NCBI GenBank assembly: GCA_963989385.1
Contig: OZ022513.1
Span: 22,943,928 to 23,007,927 of the forward strand
Reading direction: 5' to 3'
Origin: Ctena decussata
Lineage: Eukaryota > Mollusca > Bivalvia > Lucinida > Lucinidae
Length of the DNA stretch: 64,000 bases
A program made the translations under genes and the position numbers. The notes beneath the pieces are model-generated. The model was not told where the DNA came from. It made no database searches and saw only the letters and a list, made by a program, of their open reading frames with translations. Of the stretch, positions 57,003 through 64,000 are shown one piece after another; within the stretch, counting starts at the first letter, position 1; each line of letters opens with the position of its first letter.

Positions 57003-58476
57003 TATCCCCCGCCGAAGGCGGAGGAATATAGTTTTGTCCATGTCCGTTCGTCCGTTCGTCCGTCTTTCCGTCCGTCCGTCCTTCCGGACTAACTAAGTAA
57101 CCATTTATCGGAATTCCATGAAACTTAATGCAAATATGTATCATAATAAGGCGCTGATGCATGTCAAATTTTATCAGACTGGCTTCAGTACTAAATGAGT
57201 TATTGCCCTTTAACTGATTTACAATCAATAAAATAAGCTTTAACTAAATAACCAATCACCGGAATTTCATGAAACTTTAAACCGGGGCTCAACTGGTGAC
57301 CTTCTTTTGCTTCAGATTTCCAGTGGGGTCGTTTGGCAGGACAGGGATCTCCACCTGTCAGACGGCCCGTTGTATCTGTTGAGTCCTCGTCTTTGCTTCT
57401 TCATGGTGTTGAAATTTGATTTATGTGTTTACCGTGATGATTCATTGACGAGTTAGAGGGTTATCATGCGAACCGAACTACCAACTAAATGTTTTGTACC
57501 ACTTCAGAAACTGAGGGTGAGGTTGGGCCTGTAAAATCGATTTAAGCCCCCCAGTAATTCATTACTGACCGTTCCAAGGCGGTAGTTCTGTTGTGGTTCT
57601 CTGTTGCCTGTTTTTGGTGTCAGAGTTTCTGTGATGTTTTACCTTATGTATGTTCTTATTATTTTTGGTTCGGTTTGGGTTGCTGAGTGGCCACCTTTTG
57701 GGAACAAGCTGCTCACTCGGTTGGCCATATAATCTCTGTATCTTGATTATTTGTAATCTTAGTTGTTTCCAACTATGGTTTGAGGGCTGGATTTGGATTT
57801 TGATTGTTTCAGTTCCTGGTCTTTGCATACTTTTTACTTTTAAACAAATATGTATCCCCATAACGCAGCTGTGCACATGAAGTTTCATCCGTATGGCATT
57901 AGTAGTGCATGAGTAATTGCCCTTGGATCAATTTGAAATTGTTAAATTCATCCGTAACTAAGAAAACAATGAATGGATTTCTATGAAACTTTTAACGAAT
58001 ATGGCTCACTATAACATGGTGGTACATGTGAAATTTTGTTAGAATCACTATAGTAATGCATGAGTTGTTGTCCTTGAATCTCTTTAAAATCAGCAAATTG
58101 AGTCATAACTAAGTACCCAATGAATGGAATTTCATGAAACTTAATACAATAGTGTATTGTCACAAAACGGCAGTGCACATCAAGGTTTGTCTTAATGGCC
58201 TCAGTACTGCATGAGTTATTGCCTTTTAATTGCGTTAAAATACCACAAATTAGCCATAACTAAGGTACCAATGGACGAACTTTCTTGAATCTGAATATAG
58301 ATATGTTTTATCATAATGGGTTGATGCTGATGCAATTGTTTTAGAATGATCCCAAGGATGAGTTATTGCCCTTGATTTAAAATCCATTAGTTTAGACGTA
58401 ACTATGTAACCAGTGAAATTTTTTTTGAAACTTGAAATAAACCATACACAACTTGGAGCTACTTCGGCGGGGGATA
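57003..58476 (+). mobile_element. TATCCCCCGCCGAA element with ~150-bp tandem units
   Basis: TATCCCCCGCCGAA (57003-57016) and TTCGGCGGGGGATA (58463-58476) are perfect 14-bp inverse ends. The head carries (CCGT)n at about 57045-57080. Units with GGAATTTCATGAAACTT and CATGAGTTATTGCCCTT recur about every 150 bp (near 57110, 57262, 57975, 58128). Pearl-like organisation. It contains the insertion 57283-57838. Confidence 0.75.
57283..57838. mobile_element. ~556-bp insertion inside the TATCCCCC element
   Basis: TTTAAAC at 57276-57282 and 57839-57845 forms a 7-bp target duplication (8 bp with one mismatch). The insert starts CGGGGCTCAACTGGTGACC and contains TTACTGACCGTTCCAAGGCG, which recurs at 62656. 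Family unknown; the 108-codon minus frame has no motif. Confidence 0.7.
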
Positions 58477-59095
58477 TAAATTCAACGAATTTGCTTGTGT
58501 TTTTTTTTTTTCAAACTGATGTACACTTTCTGTCTTAGGTAAAAAAGATATATATTCAGGTTATATTGCATGCATTTCTTTATAAAAATGCATCTGTATC
58601 ATATATACACAGACAAACTTTTTTTTATATGTTTAGCATCAATTTTAGATAAAAAGAGTAAAATATGATGCTTGTTCTCAGTAGTTTTCTAAGTATACAC
58701 CACTGGCATGAGGTAGAGAAAATGGTTGTGATATGTTATTTTGCTGATTTTGCAAAAGAATTACTGCTTACTGATTGTTGCCCTTACATTTTACTGTTTA
58801 CTGATTTCGGGGCTGAAAATTTACTGATTACTGATTTCTGAGGTACCCAAATGAGACCCTGAAACATGGTTTTGTGTTCGTTGAAACATGCATATCAATG
58901 GCGTGTGACACCGCTATTTAAGCAATAATATCTATAATTATTATATCAAATATAATTTAAATCGATTTAAGGGTTAAGAAATTGTGAGATCTTAAAAGCT
59001 TTAACGTCAAATATAACATTTTGCTAATGCCAACGCTAACGTCCACGTCGGTGGAAGTGCAAAATCTCTTCCGGAACATTCGTGCAGGCGAGCTA

Positions 59096-59590
59096 AAATT
59101 ATCTTAATGCAGAGATGTGTCTTTTTTTGTCCTCCACAAAGCGGTTCTACATGGGGTCATATGTTTTAAAATCGCGTTTCCTTGATTTATTAATTATCAG
59201 TTTCCTAACATACTGGCGAGGTGCAGAGAATTATATTGCCGGGTTCAACGCGGTTCATCTAGTCTTTTCCCTGTTTCCTTGTTTACGTCTTGCATTGAGT
59301 TTTCCATTTTGTTTAGTCATTATAGTTATTAAAGATTGATTTAGTTATTAACATGTGTTGGCACACCTCTACATTTGTCCCACTAGTTTACAACAGGAAA
59401 CAACATTTTATGATTTTCTGTTTGTTTCCCTAAATGGTGACGTAGTCCTTGCTAAATGAGGTTTTCTCTAAAAAGAAATCATTTGCTTCTACGGGAACTA
59501 CTTTGTTTTCTTCATTTAGTAGTAAATTTCGTTTTGAGATGGAACTGGGAGAAAATATGAACTTGGCTAAGTTGCTTCCCTTAAAAGAGC
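59096..59590. other. Non-coding interval
   Basis: No gene, RNA or repeat recognised. Confidence 0.3.
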
Positions 59591-59593
59591 CAG

Positions 59594-59697
59594 CAGGCAC
59601 AATACGTCATAAAGACGTCGTGATGACGTCGATGCGACGTCATTGCGTCGCATCGACGTTAGTACGATATCAGCTTGATGTCATTGACACGCTGGGA
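59594..59697. mobile_element. ACGTC-rich micro-MITE, copy 2
   Basis: Ends CAGCAGGCACAATACGTCA and TGATGTCATTGACACGCTGG are loosely inverse. The core ATGACGTCGATGCGACGTCA then TTGCGTCGCATCGACGT is a near-perfect palindrome with repeated TGACGTC (CRE-like) words. Confidence 0.65.
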
Positions 59698-59699
59698 AG

Positions 59700-61600
59700 A
59701 AGCAGTTCACCTTAATTGAATACCTTTGAATACCTTTATGTAAACTATTTGAAAGGCGAGCGTCATTATGTTAATACAAAAATACGGCATGTACATAATT
59801 ATTGGCTTGCAAATAAAAACACATCATTCACAACAAGAAGAAGGTATGCTGTTCTATGAGGAGAAACTAAACAGAATAAAAGAGGCCAAAAGAGGATGAG
59901 TTTTCCCGTTTTTTCTAGATGTCTCAGTGACAAGTTAGGATACCTCTACATAGACCGGCAATTTTTGTTTATAAGTTTTTTTTTTCTCAGATTTGTGATT
60001 GTGCATGTATAAAATTAATTTTAGACTCCTATTTTTTTTTCTAATTACCGTTTCCAGGTGGTTCTTTGTTGGTTTTCGTCTTTGTTAGACCTGTTGGGTT
60101 CGTTATTGAAAATATGCTCACGTATTCATCTTATTCCGATGGTTTCAGCTTTGTAAGTGCAATGACCTTTTTCAGGTTATAGCAATTAAGATTTTTCAAA
60201 ATCCTCAAAACCATTTTGAAATTAATTTTTACTTGAAATAGGGCAGAAGTTACTATGTCAAAATATGTAACCCCTTGTAACACAAAAGTTTAATTAACTT
60301 ACAGATCCTGAGTACAAAACTTTATTATTCAATATCGAAGCACCATATTTATCAAATTTGACAGAGTGAAGAGAATTTAATATGTAAATTGACCTCGGTA
60401 TTACAGTTTTGACAGAATGAAATCAGTATAAAGAGCCTTCTAAATCTTTCAGAGTAATCCGTATTTATGGGGAATTAAAACAGCTCCAATCCATCATACT
60501 GCATCTTATCAAGCATGACCTTAGGACCCGTGCTCCGAAAAATTTGTGAATTATACAGTTCCACGTTGTTCGGCCATTTTAAAAAGGTGGACATTTGTGT
60601 AAAATTCCTTGAGCTTCCAATGTAACCCTGGACTCTTGCACCCTGGGGAAACGGGGGTAATTTGTCTCAAAATTAGCTGGCAATCATTAAGAGGGGCGGT
60701 ACAATATGATAGCAACAGAGAAAACGTAAGTCGGACAAACATTTATACAACAGTAAATTTGCTAGAATCGACAGGTAATGATTTATTAAACATTCACGGT
60801 GGAAAGTCTACACATATATGTCAATAGCACGTAAATGTAATAGTAATATGTGCAAAATAGTAAGAAAAACTAAAATAAAAAATACAATTTCGATGGCCGA
60901 GAAAAATTTCCTTATATCTCAGAACTTACGAGGCAGATTTTAAGAAATAAACGATGTATTTAAATAATTCAATCGTCAATATTTAAAAAAATGAAATTGT
61001 GAAATGCAGGATTCGTGTGAAATGTGGGAGTCAACCTAGTTCCTGTGTCAGAATATATCGTCTTAAGAGTTATGTAAAATTTTCCTATCTACACGTTCAG
61101 TTTCAAATGGCTTACTTTCATTCTTTATTTTTTAAGAGGGATATGTTTGAGCTGCACTAATTTTCATGCCATTATAACTACGAATTTAAGGAGCATAAAG
61201 GTCATGTCAATTCCGATAAGTCTGGAAAGCGTACTTGTATCAGTGTGTCCAGCAATTTATACATATAATTAGATATGGGAGCTATTCCGGTAACGACTAG
61301 ACATAACCATTCATTCCACTTATATTCCTATACTCTGTAGATGGTACTGTGCTAGCTGCTCCGAACATGATTCTTCGATTACCAATTGTGACAGAAATAA
61401 GTCTGCTTTTAGTTTCCGGGTTAATTGAATATAGGTACATTCAATATTTTGCACTAGTTTTATCTTATATCATTACATTGATGCGCAACTCTGTCGTAGT
61501 TATAAAACACAATATTGACTTCAAGGCAGACAACAGGCAGGTGAGTTCAAAGCGAGCCAAGGTGGGTTTATGCAAATAATAGATTGTAGTAGTGTTAGCA
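59700..61600. other. AT-rich non-coding interval
   Basis: Only short frames without motifs are present. No repeat family was recognised. Confidence 0.3.
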
Positions 61601-61617
61601 TCAGGAGCAGCATCAGT

Positions 61618-62790
61618 TAGGAAACCTTAATGCGGACCAAACAGCTAGTTAACTTTTTCGACCCGCTTCAGAGGCAGAGGACGAGGGTTTGGACCCAGTA
61701 AAACTAGTTTAAGAGCTCCGGTAATATACTCAGAGGCAATAATAAGTATACAGTTTTTGATTTTGAATACTGGGCCTCGTGTAAATGATTGCGTGGACAT
61801 ATTAATAGTGCCATTTTGGCCAACGTCTAGCTCTGTAAAACACGAACACAAATTGTTTTGCAGTCATTAATAATGAAGTTCTGGCCCTTAATTCAAAATC
61901 AGTAGTTCCAAACAAAACTCGCTTTGCACATGGCAGATGGCATTTTGCACTTCACGAATATCTAGCGCCAATGTCTGTGAGTAAAACCACATCGTCAATT
62001 AATCTGAAACTCCCATCAAACGTCTTTAACTATAGTTAGAAATGCTACATGTCTCAAATTACCTCCCTTTGAATTAAAATCATAGGGAATTGAATGTTTC
62101 TCTATCTTACCGGGTGTAAGAAGTTTTCACTTAAAAATTTCGGAAAATTGTTGTTTGGCTTCTTGCCTTTGTGCACACTTGAAAGAAACTTCACTGACTT
62201 GTTTATTTGAAAGAAAATTGCAAAGAAACTTCCAAATAGAACTTAATGCTTATTCAATGCATGCTACCAGAAGACACCAAAACATTATTTCTTGGTACGA
62301 AAATTTGATACTTTACCCCGTTTTTTTTTATATGAAAGTGCTACATATCCTTACAAACCTTTCATCCCTTTTTAAATGTAATGCATAAAAATACATAAAA
62401 TCAATCTCTACTGTCCAAAGTGTATGTATAAAGGGGAGCTACTCCAACGACAATGTTGACTCAGACCCCTGGTTTGTTTAAAACCATGTCAATTCTTTAT
62501 CCTTTGACCGATTGCACTGAAAATTGTCGCAAATTCTTCGAAAATGCTTTTATTTATCTACAATGCCAAGGTATTATGCAGATATGTTGACATCTGTAGA
62601 AAAATCGAGACTGCGTTACCTGTATGCTTTCTTTTGCCTCTGAGTATATATTAATTACTGACCGTTCAAGGCGGTACTTCTATTTTGGTTCCTCAACATG
62701 TTGTTATGTCCGCTGGTCAATGGCCTTTAGCAATCTGGTCACCTGAATAGCTGGACATTTTTGTTTTGTTGTGTTACACAAATTTACCTT
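61618..62790. repeat. Fragments related to the 57.3-kb insertion
   Basis: GGTTTGGACCCAGTAAAACT with AGTTTAAGAGCTCC (about 61688) resembles GGTTGGGCCTGTAAAATCGA with TTTAAGCCCC at 57521. AATTACTGACCGTTCAAGGC with GGTACTTCT (62653) matches ATTACTGACCGTTCCAAGGC with GGTAGTTCT at 57561. These appear to be scattered pieces of one family. Confidence 0.45.
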
Positions 62791-63002
62791 AAAATGGACG
62801 AATAAAAGGAGGAAAAGAAAAACAGTAAGGCCTAGTCTCAATCCCACAATACAATCACCCAATGTCCATATGTATACACAGGTTACATATTCTAGGTTTA
62901 ATTATAGTTTCTGAGAAAACTATGACACAAAAAGTGTTACGGAATTACGGAGTTACGGAATGTCGGAATGGAGACCAGTATAGCCCAGCTATTTTCAAAA
63001 AT

Positions 63003-64000
63003 AACTAGAAATGTTCTGCAGAGAAAAACTGATGTCCCCCACCAGCCCATTTCCTATCCCCTCTAATTAATATAAAGCCTGTACAAGTAAAATATCTAGG
63101 CAAGTTTGGACACAATCCATCCACTGGTTCTAAAGATATCCTACATAGAGGACTATGTCCTTGAAAAATGGGTCAAGGTAACCAAATAGTAAACATGTCT
63201 TAAACCAGTCACAACGATATATTCATGCAAGACTGATGAATATCTGTCAATTGAATGCAGATATAACTAATTTTTAAAAGAAAAATTAAAAAGTTTTAAG
63301 TTACCCTGAAAATGGGATCAAGGTTATCAAAACATAGTAAACTGACTTAACTCTTGAGATTGTTCAAAAGGTATGAACAAAAATGGAAATCAAGCCAAAG
63401 GCTAATTAGATATATCCATTTCAGTGAAAATTTCACATATATAAGTCATCCTGTGTCCTTGAAAATGAGGTCAAGGTCACTAAAATCTCATCAGCTCTAA
63501 AGCTAGTCCCAGTGATGTATCCGTGCAAGTGTGGTGATATTCCATCTTAGGTTCATGAGATATTATGGGTATGAGAAATTGCTATCAAAGTCCTCCATTG
63601 ACATTGAAAATAACGTCAAGGTCACACAAATATAATCAGTTATTAAACTAGGCCCAGTGATGTGGAGCAAGTTTGGTGAAATTCCATCCATTGTTTCATG
63701 AGACATTGTGGTTATAGGAAATTGTAATCTCAGTCCTCCAGAGACCTTGAAAATAAGGTCAAGGTCATCAAAATCTAATCAGTTCTTAATATAATGTCCC
63801 AATAATGTATCAATTTAAGTTAAGTGAAATTCTATTCTTTCGTTCAAGAGATATTATGGGTACCAAAAATTGTCATCAAAGTCCTCCAGTGACATAGAAA
63901 ATGAGGTCAAGGTCACCAAAATCTAATCAGCTCTTGAACTTGTCCCAATAATGTATCCATGCAAGGTTGGTGAAATTCCTTTCATTGGTTCTGGAGATAT
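63003..64000. repeat. Second copy of the 146-bp tandem element (runs off window)
   Basis: The head CTAGAAATGTTCTGCAGAG and GTCCCCCACCAGCCCATTTC matches the start of the array at 3220. Units follow near 63457, 63600, 63743 and 63891 with 143-148-bp spacing, more diverged than the first array. The far end lies outside the window. Confidence 0.85.

Larger units (their letters stand above)
56087..58860. mobile_element. AGGGTCTCA-ended element with TACTGATT repeats
   Basis: AGGGTCTCAATAGGGT at the left and ACCCAAATGAGACCCT at the right are inverse at 14 of 16 positions. Inside each end the word ACTGATTA(GCGAA) or TTACTGATT is repeated several times. No clear target duplication was found. It holds the further insertion 57003-58476. 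Confidence 0.6.
54897..59095 (+). mobile_element. Second ACAAGAGCTGT ... CAGGCGAGCTAAAA element, heavily nested
   Basis: ACAAGAGCTGT at about 54900 matches the head of the 44428 element and GCAGGCGAGCTAAAA at 59084 matches its 3' end. Degenerate units with GGTTAAGAAA...GAGATCTTA occur near 55313, 55472 and again at 58970, on both sides of an inserted block. CCATGACCTTGACCTTTAGG is at about 55528. The 3' region has CCAACGCTAACGTCCACGTC, equivalent to the (GACGCC)n cap. The block 56087-58860 is a later insertion. Confidence 0.6.

Noticed and set aside
57562..57888. 108-codon minus-strand frame
   Set aside because: It lies across the right boundary of a nested insertion and has only low-complexity polar composition.

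Overview
The window looks like intergenic or intronic DNA from a marine bivalve mollusc, possibly a venerid-type clam. It is AT-rich and packed with interspersed repeats. The organism call rests on repeat style: short tandem arrays capped by (CCGT)n or (GACGCC)n tracts as in the 'pearl'/Helentron-associated elements of bivalves, GGTTTAACG-type interspersed repeats, and many foldback MITEs. It is inference, since no host gene with a recognisable product lies in the 64 kb.

The only long convincing coding sequence is a 5'-truncated non-LTR retrotransposon (LINE) reverse transcriptase on the minus strand at 23.76-25.75 kb. Other open frames are short, compositionally biased or run through inverted repeats. 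Two weak exon-like stretches near 35.3-35.75 kb and one membrane-segment-like fragment at 39 kb are reported only as leads.

Layout. 1-3 kb: inverted-repeat element and hairpin. 3.22-4.71 kb: nine copies of a 146-bp tandem repeat; the same family re-enters at 63.0 kb and runs off the window. 6-10 kb: microsatellite, hairpins, GC-rich element, first GAGCCGCGACACG MITE. 11.6-13 kb: tRNA-like sequence and two large hairpins built from a repeated GCTTCCTGC module. 13.9-16.4 kb: tandem pair and second GC-rich element. 18-27.5 kb: GGTTTAACG repeats, foldbacks and the LINE. 28.3-29.7 kb: array of TTATCCAAATTTTGGATAA palindromes next to two tRNA-like sequences. 30.7-37.4 kb: exact 95-bp duplication, a repeat with a 13-bp target duplication, inverted-repeat elements. 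39-43.6 kb: two more MITEs and a miRNA-sized hairpin. 44.4-48.8 kb: composite tandem-array element with Helitron-like ends. 49-52 kb: hairpin and a ~160-bp array interrupted by a tRNA-derived SINE with a perfect 10-bp target duplication. 52.9-54.7 kb: two sibling MITEs, the second split by a TTAA-flanked element. 54.9-59.1 kb: about four levels of nested elements. 59.6-64 kb: ACGTC MITE, degenerate repeats, start of the second 146-bp array.

There is no operon or pathway. The main biology is transposon layering, plus an unusual recurrence of the nuclear-receptor-like string AGGTCAAGGTCA (or its TCAAGGTCA half) in several different tandem-repeat families. All coordinates come from reading by eye; repeat boundaries may be off by a few bases unless a target duplication fixes them.
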